Assembly: GCA_964586675.1 (NCBI GenBank)
Contig: CAZPHQ010000004.1
Span: forward strand, 62,001-126,000
Length of the DNA stretch: 64,000 nucleotides
Direction: 5' to 3'
Source: JADLGH01 sp964586675
GTDB taxonomy: Bacteria; Desulfobacterota_D; UBA1144; Nemesobacterales; UBA2774
In this document: positions 25,120 to 31,877 of the stretch, piece after piece
Position numbering within the stretch: position 1 is the stretch's first letter
Layout: the number at the start of each line of letters is the position of its first letter
Program-made: the position numbers and the translations under genes
The notes under the pieces: model-generated
Databases searched by the model: none
Told to the model about the DNA's origin: nothing
What the model saw: only the letters and a program-made list of their open reading frames with translations

Positions 25120-26400
25120 CTAGGCTGCCAGTTTGTACCGGCCGCCGAACGCCATTATCGCTTTCGAGAAGCACTCATAAGGGGCGTGAACGATTCCCGC
25201 CCCGATCTGCCCCGCGCCCGAGCTCTTGTGAACGACGGCGCTGTTTATGCTCGGGAGAATCCCCGTCTCGACTACTTTTCTGAGGTCGATACCCGTGGGC
25301 GTCCCCTCGAAGTCGAGCGAAGGGATGCCGAATTTCGGATTTTTGACTGTCGTGATCTCTCCCATGGCTCTGGTTATGGCGACCGACTCCTGGAACCCGC
25401 CGCCCGCGAACGAGGCCATCGAAGGCGCGGCCGCTATGGCGAACCCGCCGAGGCCCATCGTTTCGATTATGGCGCTGTCGCCTATGTCCGGCGCTCCGTC
25501 CTCCGCCGTGTATCCCGGGTTGTATAGGGCGTCGAGAAGATACGGCGACGGGGCGATGAACCATTCATCGCCGAGCCCGCTCACTCTAATGCCGAACTCC
25601 GTGCCGTTTCGGGACATTGCCGTGACTATCGTGGAATTTTCTATATCCCTCGCCGCGTCCATCGCGAGCTTGGCGGCCGTCATCGTGATATTAAGGAAAA
25701 AGTGGCTGTTGCCCGCGACGAATTTGAACGCGCGGACTGCCTGGTCCACCGGAAGACCGAGGGAGAAGAGCGGCTCCGTGATATTTTTCAGAAAAAGGTT
25801 AGTCGACGCGGCGTGGCGGTTGTGGCATTCGTCACCCATCTGGATACCCTGCGCGAGGACGCTCCATACGGGGATGCCGCCCATCTTCGCGACGACCTTT
25901 TTCATGACCGGCGCGAAATCGTCGCGCATGAATTTAAGACGCGTAATGGTCTCTTCCTCGACAGCGCCGAACCAGAGGACCTTCCCTCCGCCCTCGTTGA
26001 ACGTCGAGTACGCGAGCCTCCCGCTCGTCATGTCCTTCATAACGACAACAGGCATCGACGCCGAGATGATCCCCGTCATGGGCCCGACGGAGCCGTGAGT
26101 GTGATTCGAGGAAAGTTTTATCTTTTTCGACTTTACGAGCTTGTCGACAGCTTTCATGTCTGGCGCGAGCCCCTCGAAAACAGCCGCCCCCCTAGCAGCG
26201 CGCTGCATGGCGTCGCACATGGCGCCCCATTCGATAGGCGGCCCTGCGTGAAGTATGGTTTCCGGCGTCATGCCGGGGATCACGTCGAGCGCCGTCGCGA
26301 CGTCCACGAAAACCGGTTCGACCGAGAGGATCTTTTCGACGGCGAGCTTGTTCGCTTCGTTTATGAGCTCGGCAATGTATTTTTTCGGTTTCGCTTCCAT
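25120..26400 (-). CDS. allG: AllG/YlbE-like DUF1116 protein
   Basis: A 426-aa DUF1116 protein. Family motifs are visible: HAGPPIEWGAMCDAMQRAA, SNHTHGSVGPMTGIISASMPV, QMGDECHNRHAASTN and, near the C-terminus, KSSGAGQIGAGIVHAP. DUF1116 is the AllG subunit of the E. coli oxamic transcarbamylase, working with AllF and AllH. It stands 25 bases after the regulator gene and 27 before fdrA. The ribosome binding site is modest (AGGA next to the ATG). Conserved His and Asp residues in the cited motifs are candidates for carbamoyl-group chemistry, but the mechanism is not established to my knowledge. The natural substrate here need not be oxalurate since no allantoin genes are in the window. Confidence 0.88.
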   Translation of the reverse strand: MEAKPKKYIAELINEANKLAVEKILSVEPVFVDVATALDVIPGMTPETILHAGPPIEWGAMCDAMQRAARGAAVFEGLAPDMKAVDKLVKSKKIKLSSNHTHGSVGPMTGIISASMPVVVMKDMTSGRLAYSTFNEGGGKVLWFGAVEEETITRLKFMRDDFAPVMKKVVAKMGGIPVWSVLAQGIQMGDECHNRHAASTNLFLKNITEPLFSLGLPVDQAVRAFKFVAGNSHFFLNITMTAAKLAMDAARDIENSTIVTAMSRNGTEFGIRVSGLGDEWFIAPSPYLLDALYNPGYTAEDGAPDIGDSAIIETMGLGGFAIAAAPSMASFAGGGFQESVAITRAMGEITTVKNPKFGIPSLDFEGTPTGIDLRKVVETGILPSINSAVVHKSSGAGQIGAGIVHAPYECFSKAIMAFGGRYKLAA

Positions 26401-26425
26401 TCCTGTCTTGTCTATCCTTTCATTC

Positions 26426-27013
26426 TTATGACGGCGGCACCGCGAGTATCCAGAGGAGCTTCGCCTGTTTCTCGCCGACGTTCTTCCATTTGTGGTTGAG
26501 GTAAGTCCTGAAGTGAAGGCTGTCGCCCTGCTTGAGGACGTATGTCTTGTCGAGCACCTTGAACTCGACCGTCCCGTCGAGGCAGTAAACCAGCTCTTCG
26601 CCCGAGTGCTTCATGGGCTTTCTGCCGCTGGTCGCCCCGACGTCGACGGTCGCATAGGCCGCAGTCATGATAAAGTCGCCGTATTTCTGGGCCGATATGG
26701 CCTTGAGATCGAGCCCCTTCTTGAACGTCAGTATAGGTTCCCTCTCGCCCGCCGGAACGAGGACGACGTCCTTGTCTTCCTCCACTTCCTCGATGAAATG
26801 ACTCACCTTCTTTCCGAGGGCGTCCGAAATCTTCATCATGGTCGTGATGGTCGGTATGATGCCGTTCGACTCTATCTTGTGTATAGCGGCGGCCGAGATA
26901 CCCGACCTCTCGGAAAGGTCTTTAAGCGACATATTCTTTTCGGTTCGAAGCGTTTTTATTTTTTCCCCGAGCTTTGAAACAATGTGATCGATCTGATTCT
27001 TTTCCTTGTTCAT
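26426..27013 (-). CDS. XRE-family regulator with C-terminal cupin
   Basis: A 195-aa transcription factor with an N-terminal HTH_3 domain (about residues 14-68: LRTEKNMSLKDLSERSGISAAAIHKIESNGIIPTI contains the two helices) and a C-terminal cupin barrel (about 115-193, with the motif KHSGEELVYCLDGTVEFK). Cupin-XRE regulators such as PuuR sense small metabolites, often amino acids or polyamines, through the barrel. It is embedded between the AIR-synthase-like gene (30 bases) and allG (25 bases), so it probably controls this cluster autogenously. The operator-like repeat at 28501-28519 is a candidate target. The ribosome binding site AAAGGTGAGGA is good. Confidence 0.92.
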   Translation of the reverse strand: MNKEKNQIDHIVSKLGEKIKTLRTEKNMSLKDLSERSGISAAAIHKIESNGIIPTITTMMKISDALGKKVSHFIEEVEEDKDVVLVPAGEREPILTFKKGLDLKAISAQKYGDFIMTAAYATVDVGATSGRKPMKHSGEELVYCLDGTVEFKVLDKTYVLKQGDSLHFRTYLNHKWKNVGEKQAKLLWILAVPPS

Positions 27014-27043
27014 TCCTCACCTTTAAATACAAAAACGGCCCTT

Positions 27044-27997
27044 TTAAATCCCGATCAAAGCCTCGTTCTGAAAATCCCAGAGGAGCCACTTCCGGGATTC
27101 TCCATCCACGAAATAAACCTTGCTGTCGTTTGTGACGGTGCCTATGCTCTCGCACGTAAGGCCCAGGGCGTGGAACTTTTCCTTCACTGCCTGCGTTTTG
27201 CCAGGCCGGAGCGACAGGACAAACCCGTAGCTCGGAAAGGCTAAAAGCCATTCGCCGAGCGGTACTTCAAACGGTCTCGGGATGGCGTCGACATTTATAT
27301 CGGCCCCCTTGCCCGAGCTTTCGAGGAGCATGAGGATGGAGCCTATGAGGCCCGCCATGCTGACGTCCTTGGCCGTGTCAGCCGCGCCGTCATCCGCGAG
27401 TAACGAGATAGCCTCCAGGTGCTCTACAGCCTCCCTGTCTTCGAGCATGCTGGAGGAATCCCAGAAATTAAAACCTGATAGAAATTTCCCTTTCGGATTG
27501 TATATGAAGACGAGGTCGTCACCTTCGCGCGCGCCGAAGCTCGTGAGGAGATTCTTTGCTTTCCCCAAAATAAAGACTGCAAGCGAAGGATGCTCCGCGT
27601 CGGTCGTTATGTGCCCGCCGACTACGGGAACACCGTAACGCTCCGCGTTGTCCTTTATTCCGCGCAGTATCTCCGAAGCGTTTTCTGAAGAGCTGGAAAA
27701 AATTACGTCGAGCACGGTGACGGGCCTTCCGCCCATTGCGTATATGTCGCTGACGTTCGTGAGAACGGAAGTGCGGCCTGCGAGGTAAGGATTATCGGCG
27801 ACGAGAGGCGGATAGACGCCCTCGCCCGCGAGGAGCAGATAGCCGTCTTCGGTTTTTATTGCGGCTGCGTCGTCGCCCAGCAGGACATCGGCGGCGCCGA
27901 CTCTGGATGAGGCGGGAAAATGTTTCCAGACGCCGCTTATCGCCCGCTTCTGAAACAGCCTGTCCGACGACCTTATGCTTTGAATGAGCTCCTGCAT
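27044..27997 (-). CDS. Sll0787-family AIR-synthase-like protein (Nit1C NitF-like)
   Basis: A 317-aa protein of the PurM/ThiL/HypE/SelD fold. The start at 27997 is preferred to a frame extending 31 codons upstream because GGGAG lies 5 bases before it and the extension would overlap the GNAT gene. Family marks are LLGDDAAAI near the N-terminus, LTNVSDIYAMGGRPV, and GGHITTDAEHPSLAV. These enzymes bind ATP and activate carboxyl, amide or carbamoyl groups. The sll0787 type is a fixed member of Nit1C clusters with unknown substrate. Notably HypE works on a carbamoyl group transferred from carbamoyl phosphate, so chemistry of this kind would fit the transcarbamylase neighbours. The gene lies 10 bases after the GNAT. 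Confidence 0.85.
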   Translation of the reverse strand: MQELIQSIRSSDRLFQKRAISGVWKHFPASSRVGAADVLLGDDAAAIKTEDGYLLLAGEGVYPPLVADNPYLAGRTSVLTNVSDIYAMGGRPVTVLDVIFSSSSENASEILRGIKDNAERYGVPVVGGHITTDAEHPSLAVFILGKAKNLLTSFGAREGDDLVFIYNPKGKFLSGFNFWDSSSMLEDREAVEHLEAISLLADDGAADTAKDVSMAGLIGSILMLLESSGKGADINVDAIPRPFEVPLGEWLLAFPSYGFVLSLRPGKTQAVKEKFHALGLTCESIGTVTNDSKVYFVDGESRKWLLWDFQNEALIGI

Positions 27998-28007
27998 AAT
28001 CTCCCTT

Positions 28008-28472
28008 TCAGCCGGAGGCAAGGTCCGCCTCCATGAGTTGATGAGGAATGCCGTGGTATTCCTCGGGGTCGCCAATCGGGGTCCATCCAAGTCTTTGAAA
28101 AAATCTCACGTTCTGGGGCTGAACATAAGCCAGAAACCGTTTACACTCGCCTCCGGACTTCATCGTCTGGACGGCGAATTTCACGAGGCCCATGCCGACG
28201 CGGCCGTTCCGGTAACCGGGAGCGGCGCTCAGCCGCCCGCCTACCCACGTATCGCCCTCGATCCTGTAGCACCTGACCGCGCCTACCACTTCACCCTCGG
28301 GGAGCTTCACCGAGACGATGTGAATGACTTTGTGAAACGGGTCGGTGTCGTATTCGTCTACGTCTGACTCGCCGAATATGCGCTGCTCTTCTACGAAGAC
28401 CTCGCGCCGCAGACGAAAGTAATCCTCGAGCTCCTTCTCTTCCCCGGCAACTTTGAAAACGAATTTTTCCAA
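28008..28472 (-). CDS. GNAT acetyltransferase, MSMEG_0567/Sll0786 type (Nit1C NitE-like)
   Basis: A 154-aa GNAT protein, the first gene of the minus-strand run. The N-terminus (RLRREVFVEEQRIFGESDVDEYD) is characteristic of the Sll0786/MSMEG_0567 group, followed by VIHIVSVKLPEGEVVGAVRCYRIE, the acetyl-CoA loop YRNGRVGMGLV and QNVRFFQRLGW. It would acetylate an amine of the pathway intermediate or a protein. The start appears to be TTG, with no clear ribosome binding site and only about 28 bases from the inferred transcription start, so initiation may be weak and regulated. It is followed after 10 bases by the AIR-synthase-like gene, the usual Nit1C order. Confidence 0.82.
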   Translation of the reverse strand: MEKFVFKVAGEEKELEDYFRLRREVFVEEQRIFGESDVDEYDTDPFHKVIHIVSVKLPEGEVVGAVRCYRIEGDTWVGGRLSAAPGYRNGRVGMGLVKFAVQTMKSGGECKRFLAYVQPQNVRFFQRLGWTPIGDPEEYHGIPHQLMEADLASG

Positions 28473-28500
28473 AAGACTATCACTTGGGACCGTCTACTAT

Positions 28501-28536
28501 ACTTGATACCTTATCAACTTTAGTAAATTAAGTCAA
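28501..28536 (-). promoter_or_regulatory. Promoter and operator at the head of the 18-kb cluster
   Basis: On the minus strand there is a -35 TTGACT (28531-28536), a 17-base spacer and a -10 TAAGGT (28508-28513). Overlapping the -10 is an inverted repeat ACTTGATA-CCT-TATCAACT (28501-28519, one mismatch), well placed for a repressor such as the cupin-XRE protein encoded two genes downstream. Confidence 0.6.
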
Positions 28537-28686
28537 GACATTTTTGACCTCCGAAATCAACCCGTCGGGTGTCGTTCGGCACTCGCCCGCACGCAGCCCG
28601 GAGCTGTGAAAAAGAAAAAGCCAATAACCGCCGAAGCTTTGAATTCAAAGGCTAAGCGGCCCTGGAGGGAGTAGAAAAAATTACGG

Positions 28687-28741
28687 TTGACTATAAAGGC
28701 AAGATTTCCTAGAATATATAAAATATAAACTTTAGGAAATC
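28687..28741 (+). promoter_or_regulatory. Promoter and 9-bp inverted repeat before the FmdB-like gene
   Basis: There is a -35 TTGACT (28687-28692), an exact 17-base spacer and a -10 TAGAAT (28710-28715). A perfect inverted repeat GATTTCCTA (28703-28711) / TAGGAAATC (28733-28741) spans from the -10 to the ribosome binding site, consistent with a dimeric operator. Upstream, a 14-bp palindrome CTTTGAATTCAAAG lies at 28637-28650. Confidence 0.6.
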
Positions 28742-28743
28742 CT

Positions 28744-29121
28744 ATGCCTATCTACGAATATCGTTGTAACGACTGCGAAAAAGAAGTCAGCATATTTTTC
28801 CTGAGTTTCGCGGACGCGCAGAGCGAAGAGGCCCTTTGCCCCGAATGCGGATCGAAGAGGCTCGAAAGAATCGTTTCAGGCGTTTCCGTCCTCAAAGAAA
28901 AAAAGCCGGTTGCCCAAAACCCTTCACACCGCACCACATTCAAGGAAGACGATCCCGGAAGCCTGGCCCGCACAATGGACGACGCGGCGCGGAAATCCTC
29001 CGCAAACTACGGGGACGATTTTAAAGAGGTGAAGAACCGGCTCGAAAAAGGCGAGTCGGCCACGTCAATCGAGAAGTCCATGCGAAAGCGTGTCGGGGAA
29101 AGCATGGAATCGCCACACTGA
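28744..29121 (+). CDS. FmdB-family zinc-ribbon protein
   Basis: A 125-aa protein whose N-terminal 45 residues form the FmdB zinc ribbon: MPIYEYRCNDCEKE with C-x2-C, then CPECGSKRLER with a second C-x2-C. The remainder is a charged, disordered and helical tail typical of FmdB-like proteins, which are putative regulatory or nucleic-acid-associated proteins named after a gene linked to formamide/amide metabolism. The AGGA ribosome binding site lies inside the right arm of the inverted repeat. It is divergent from the large cluster, sharing the 271-base intergenic region, and leads into the amidohydrolase gene 41 bases later. Confidence 0.88.
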   Translation: MPIYEYRCNDCEKEVSIFFLSFADAQSEEALCPECGSKRLERIVSGVSVLKEKKPVAQNPSHRTTFKEDDPGSLARTMDDAARKSSANYGDDFKEVKNRLEKGESATSIEKSMRKRVGESMESPH

Positions 29122-29162
29122 CAAAATAGCTTGAATAAAAGTACGTCCAAGGAGGCAATAAT

Positions 29163-30017
29163 ATGAGCGTAGTAAAGAGAAAGAAGGTTTTCGACAATCA
29201 TTCGCATATAGGACCAGTGCCCGGATTTGCTTACTACGGGCTGCCCCAGGCCGTAAAACCCACTACGGACTACAATACGACGGAAGAGTATTTAAAAGGG
29301 ATGGACGGGAACGGCGTCGACCGCGCCCTCGTCATGGCGAACTACGGCTATCCCGATTCGGCCCAGCCCTTCTCGCTTAACCCGCTCGTCGGGGAAAGCG
29401 TGCAGTCGAGCGACAGGCTCTTCGGCCTCATATGGGTTTCGGCCCTCCCGAAAGATAAAGAGCGGACAGCGGAGGCCCTAAAGCTGATAGGCGAAAAGGG
29501 GCTGATTGGTCTTAAGACGACATGCCTCCTCGGCGGGACGTTCAACCCCGAGCAGTGGGAGCCCGAGGCCGCAGAGATATGGAAGACGATCCTCGACGCG
29601 GCGGCAGACAACGACATGCCGCTTCACATTCACACCAGCCCCGGCGGCGGCTCCGACATAGACAACGCCCTAGCACTTATAAAGGAATATGGGAAGAAGG
29701 TTAAGATCCACGTCGTTCACATGGGCGGCGGAGTCAGCGGTCACATCAAATTTGTCCCCCGCTTCTTCGACCTCGTCCAGGAAGGCTACAAGGTCTACAC
29801 GGACTCGTCCTGGGCGGTCGGCTTCGGCTCGTCGTGGCTCCTTAAGGAAATCCAGGAAAGGGGCATCGGCGGCGACCGCTTCCTCTTCGGCTCCGATATT
29901 CCCTGGAGCGACTTCGCCTCCGAGTACTGGAAGATCGAGGGGGCGGAGATTTCCGAGCAGCTCAAGGACGATATATTCTGGAACAACGCCGAGAAGCTCT
30001 ACAGCAAGTTCTGGTAA
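29163..30017 (+). CDS. Amidohydrolase_2-family metal-dependent hydrolase
   Basis: A 284-aa TIM-barrel protein of the amidohydrolase (PF04909) type. Probable metal ligands are DNHSHIG near the N-terminus (HxH), H in LHIHTSPGG, H in HVVHMGGG and the Asp in LFGSDIPWSD. Members hydrolyse or decarboxylate ring and amide substrates; the exact reaction cannot be read. The GGAGG ribosome binding site is 7 bases before the start. It ends at two strong terminator-like hairpins. Being divergent from the carbamoyl/Nit1C-like cluster and next to an FmdB-type gene, it may act on a related amide, but this is only contextual. Confidence 0.87.
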   Translation: MSVVKRKKVFDNHSHIGPVPGFAYYGLPQAVKPTTDYNTTEEYLKGMDGNGVDRALVMANYGYPDSAQPFSLNPLVGESVQSSDRLFGLIWVSALPKDKERTAEALKLIGEKGLIGLKTTCLLGGTFNPEQWEPEAAEIWKTILDAAADNDMPLHIHTSPGGGSDIDNALALIKEYGKKVKIHVVHMGGGVSGHIKFVPRFFDLVQEGYKVYTDSSWAVGFGSSWLLKEIQERGIGGDRFLFGSDIPWSDFASEYWKIEGAEISEQLKDDIFWNNAEKLYSKFW

Positions 30018-30057
30018 TTAAACTGCCGGAGACGTGCAACGGCGTCGGGCAGTTTAA
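30018..30057 (+). terminator. Hairpin directly after the amidohydrolase
   Basis: A 10-bp perfect stem TTAAACTGCC (30018-30027) / GGCAGTTTAA (30048-30057) with a 20-base loop begins at the stop codon. It probably stabilises or terminates the upstream transcript together with the next hairpin. Confidence 0.65.
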
Positions 30058-30079
30058 ATCACATCCAATTTGAAAACTA

Positions 30080-30108
30080 AAAAAGGGTGACCACGCGTCA
30101 CCCTTTTT
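30080..30108 (+). terminator. Strong bidirectional rho-independent terminator
   Basis: A 12-bp perfect stem AAAAAGGGTGAC (30080-30091) / GTCACCCTTTTT (30097-30108) with a 5-base loop and flanking A and T runs works in both directions. It marks the sharp boundary between the GC-rich chromosome and the AT-rich patch. Confidence 0.95.
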
Positions 30109-30209
30109 ATTGCTATACAATTCCGCTAGTTTTGTAAGATCCCTCATGATTGTTCTAACCAGTAGATTTAATGGACTATGAACTAAATCGCGATATAATT
30201 AAACTATAG

Positions 30210-30368
30210 ATGATAATTCGGCGAGGGCTTTTATATTTATTGTTTTCCCTTTATGCAATAGGACTTACTTATGGATTGATTAAGAATTTCTCATTCACTG
30301 CACTGATATTTTATTTAGTATTTATTGGTATAGGGGGTTGGGCCGTATTGAGAATTTTCGGACAATAG
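30210..30368 (+). CDS. 52-aa two-helix membrane microprotein
   Basis: A small frame in the AT-rich patch coding for a hydrophobic 52-aa protein starting MIIRRGLLYLLFSLYAIGL and ending WAVLRIFGQ. Two membrane helices (about residues 6-22 and 29-48) are separated by a short LIKNFSF turn, with a basic N-terminus. A consensus -10 box TATAAT (30194-30199) lies 10 bases upstream, so the mRNA would have almost no leader, and no ribosome binding site is present. It is unrecognised. Similar small proteins serve as membrane regulators, toxins or phage lysis helpers, but no such claim can be made here. The gene ends 46 bases before the next frame. Confidence 0.5.
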   Translation: MIIRRGLLYLLFSLYAIGLTYGLIKNFSFTALIFYLVFIGIGGWAVLRIFGQ

Positions 30369-30414
30369 TTAGTTTGCGGGTTTTAATATACATACGAAAC
30401 ACTTCTCAAATATC

Positions 30415-31071
30415 ATGAAACTATTGCTACTTCAATTACTTGTAGTGATGTTTGCTTACCCAGCAACAACTGCAGAAATCTATAATTACACAGATGAAGA
30501 AGGAAATACAAAATACACAAATGTACCAACAAAGAACATGCCGTATTCAGGAAATAAAGAGTCAACAAGTGAATTTGGTGAAGATGTGCAAATAATCGAA
30601 CGACAAAAAACAGAATCGAATCAGATCAAATTACAGAACAAACAAGACATCGCAATTTTAGATAAGCTACAATTGGATTTGGATTTAACCGAAAATAAAA
30701 TACTTAGCATTCTTGAAGAAATAGATGATATAAAGTCTTCTATTCCAAGTAGTTCAATGCAAGCATTAGACTATCTGAGCTTTAATCGATTTCATTATTC
30801 TGAATGTTTACGCATATTGGAAGATAATACATACATAACCAACTACCAATTTTACCCTAACTTCTATTGGGGAGTCTCCGGAACATCTATTACATACCCT
30901 GTTGTCGATCCTGACACAAAAGTTTATTGCAAACAATTGATACAGGACCGAAAAGAAAGAGAGGCCCTATTTGAACAGGGTAATGCGAGAATCAACGCAC
31001 TAAAGTCACAATACGATGAGCTAATTATTTATAAAGAAGCACTATTAGAACAAATTAGAAAATATAGATGA
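30415..31071 (+). CDS. Secreted coiled-coil protein with N-terminal DUF4124-like motif
   Basis: A 218-aa protein with a clear signal peptide (residues 1-20, cleavage near TTA). The mature N-terminus IYNYTDEEGNTKYTNVPTK matches the DUF4124 pattern (W/Y-x-D-E/D-x-G-x-x-x-Y-T/S-N), a short periplasmic module common in proteobacteria. A central heptad-rich coiled coil (about 60-110) is followed by an aromatic-rich segment with cysteines and a second helical end. Codon use is AT-rich, unlike the rest of the window. The stop overlaps the ATG of the next gene by four bases, so they form a translationally coupled pair. Function is unknown. Confidence 0.75.
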   Translation: MKLLLLQLLVVMFAYPATTAEIYNYTDEEGNTKYTNVPTKNMPYSGNKESTSEFGEDVQIIERQKTESNQIKLQNKQDIAILDKLQLDLDLTENKILSILEEIDDIKSSIPSSSMQALDYLSFNRFHYSECLRILEDNTYITNYQFYPNFYWGVSGTSITYPVVDPDTKVYCKQLIQDRKEREALFEQGNARINALKSQYDELIIYKEALLEQIRKYR

Positions 31072-31415
31072 ATATAAGAAATCGATTTCAGGTTGTTATT
31101 TTTTTCGTGTTAGCAAGTTTTGTGCTTTGGTTAACTCTTTTTTCCTCCACAGCTTACTTTGTCAGGCCAGTTCCTCAACACCCAGAATATTGTGAGGAAT
31201 GGGTCTTGCTACCGAAAGACTCAGATGCACCCGAAACATTAGCAGGTTCCCAGCATCGTTGTCTCTATTTTATTAACTCCCTTGAAAAACTTAAGTACGA
31301 ACATAACTTACGCATGGTCGAGAGAAATCGTATCATTATTTATACAATCATGGTTATCGCTTTTTTATCACCGCTAGTTTTTTTCCATGGGCTTCCTGTA
31401 TGGGATTTATCTTAA
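31068..31415 (+). CDS. Small two-helix membrane protein (115 aa)
   Basis: Coupled by ATGA overlap to the preceding DUF4124-like gene. There is an N-terminal membrane helix (about residues 9-30), a periplasmic segment with two cysteines (EYCEEWVLLP and HRCLYF) that could form a disulfide, and a C-terminal hydrophobic segment (about 89-110) that ends abruptly in GLPVWDLS. The continuing hydrophobic sequence is found in another frame (31400-31579), so either a separate overlapping gene follows or this protein has been cut short by a frameshift. No family is recognised. AT-rich codon use matches the island. Confidence 0.65.
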   Translation: MNIRNRFQVVIFFVLASFVLWLTLFSSTAYFVRPVPQHPEYCEEWVLLPKDSDAPETLAGSQHRCLYFINSLEKLKYEHNLRMVERNRIIIYTIMVIAFLSPLVFFHGLPVWDLS

Positions 31416-31579
31416 GTTTTATGCCAATCATTCTTAGTATGATTATTCCTGCTCCTTATCAGTGGGCCCCAGAATCTATAAAAAATTATGTCGAATCTCG
31501 GCGTGTAGAAACACTTAAGGAGCTCACGGAAATCAACACAAAGATGGAGATTCAGCAAGACAGTGGCCAACAAAGTTAA
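31400..31579 (+). CDS. 59-aa overlapping frame: small membrane protein or frameshifted tail
   Basis: An open frame overlapping the end of the 115-aa gene by 16 bases. It starts MGFILSFMPIILSMIIPAP, a strongly hydrophobic segment, and ends in a charged helical tail (SRRVETLKELTEINTKMEI). If read as the continuation of the previous gene after a one-base shift, it would complete the truncated last membrane helix and add a cytoplasmic tail. No ribosome binding site is seen, which favours the frameshift or coupled-reinitiation reading. Confidence 0.4.
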   Translation: MGFILSFMPIILSMIIPAPYQWAPESIKNYVESRRVETLKELTEINTKMEIQQDSGQQS

Positions 31580-31631
31580 AAATGGTTATGGGCCTAGTTC
31601 AAAAAGGTATAATCGGAAAACCATTAAGAAA

Positions 31632-31717
31632 TGGTGCCGAAGGCGGGAGTCGAACCCGCACGCCCGGAAGGCACCACCCCCTCAAGATGGCGCGTCTGCC
31701 AGTTCCGCCACTTCGGC
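31632..31717 (-). tRNA. tRNA-Leu (anticodon GAG)
   Basis: Minus-strand 86-nt class II tRNA with encoded CCA. The acceptor stem pairs GCCGAAG (31711-31717) with CTTCGGC at the 3' side. The anticodon arm CCATC-TTGAGGG-GGTGG gives anticodon GAG, the long variable arm includes TGCCTTCCGGGCG, and the T arm has the GGTTCGACTCC block. It reads CUC/CUU leucine codons. Confidence 0.97.
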
Positions 31718-31877
31718 ACTCGTTGGCGCAGTTAAAACTTACGAGGGAAAAGATAAATTAGCATAACATAGGAGGATTTCAAGGGCGCGGGGAACGTTGT
31801 AAAAATATTCCCGCTCCCGCCTCCGAAAAACCACCGTAACCAAAGTAAAAATCCGCTCTCCTGCTCCGGCTATCAAG

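Larger units (their letters stand above)
30110..31631. other. AT-rich patch adjoining the 3' end of tRNA-Leu
   Basis: About 1.5 kb whose base composition is plainly much richer in A and T than all surrounding DNA, with different codon use (ATT/TTA/AAA-type). It is bounded by the terminator at 30080-30108 and by the 3' end of tRNA-Leu, a common integration site. It encodes only small secreted or membrane proteins. No integrase, transposase or duplicated tRNA end (att site) is visible, so it looks like a remnant of an acquired island or a decayed satellite element rather than an intact one. Confidence 0.65.

Noticed and set aside
30000..31720. Attachment-site duplication of the tRNA-Leu 3' end
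   Set aside because: I looked for a second copy of the T-arm/acceptor sequence at the far end of the AT-rich patch and saw none.
31563..31766. 67-codon frame reading through the tRNA gene
   Set aside because: It is the classic artefact translation of the antisense strand of a tRNA.
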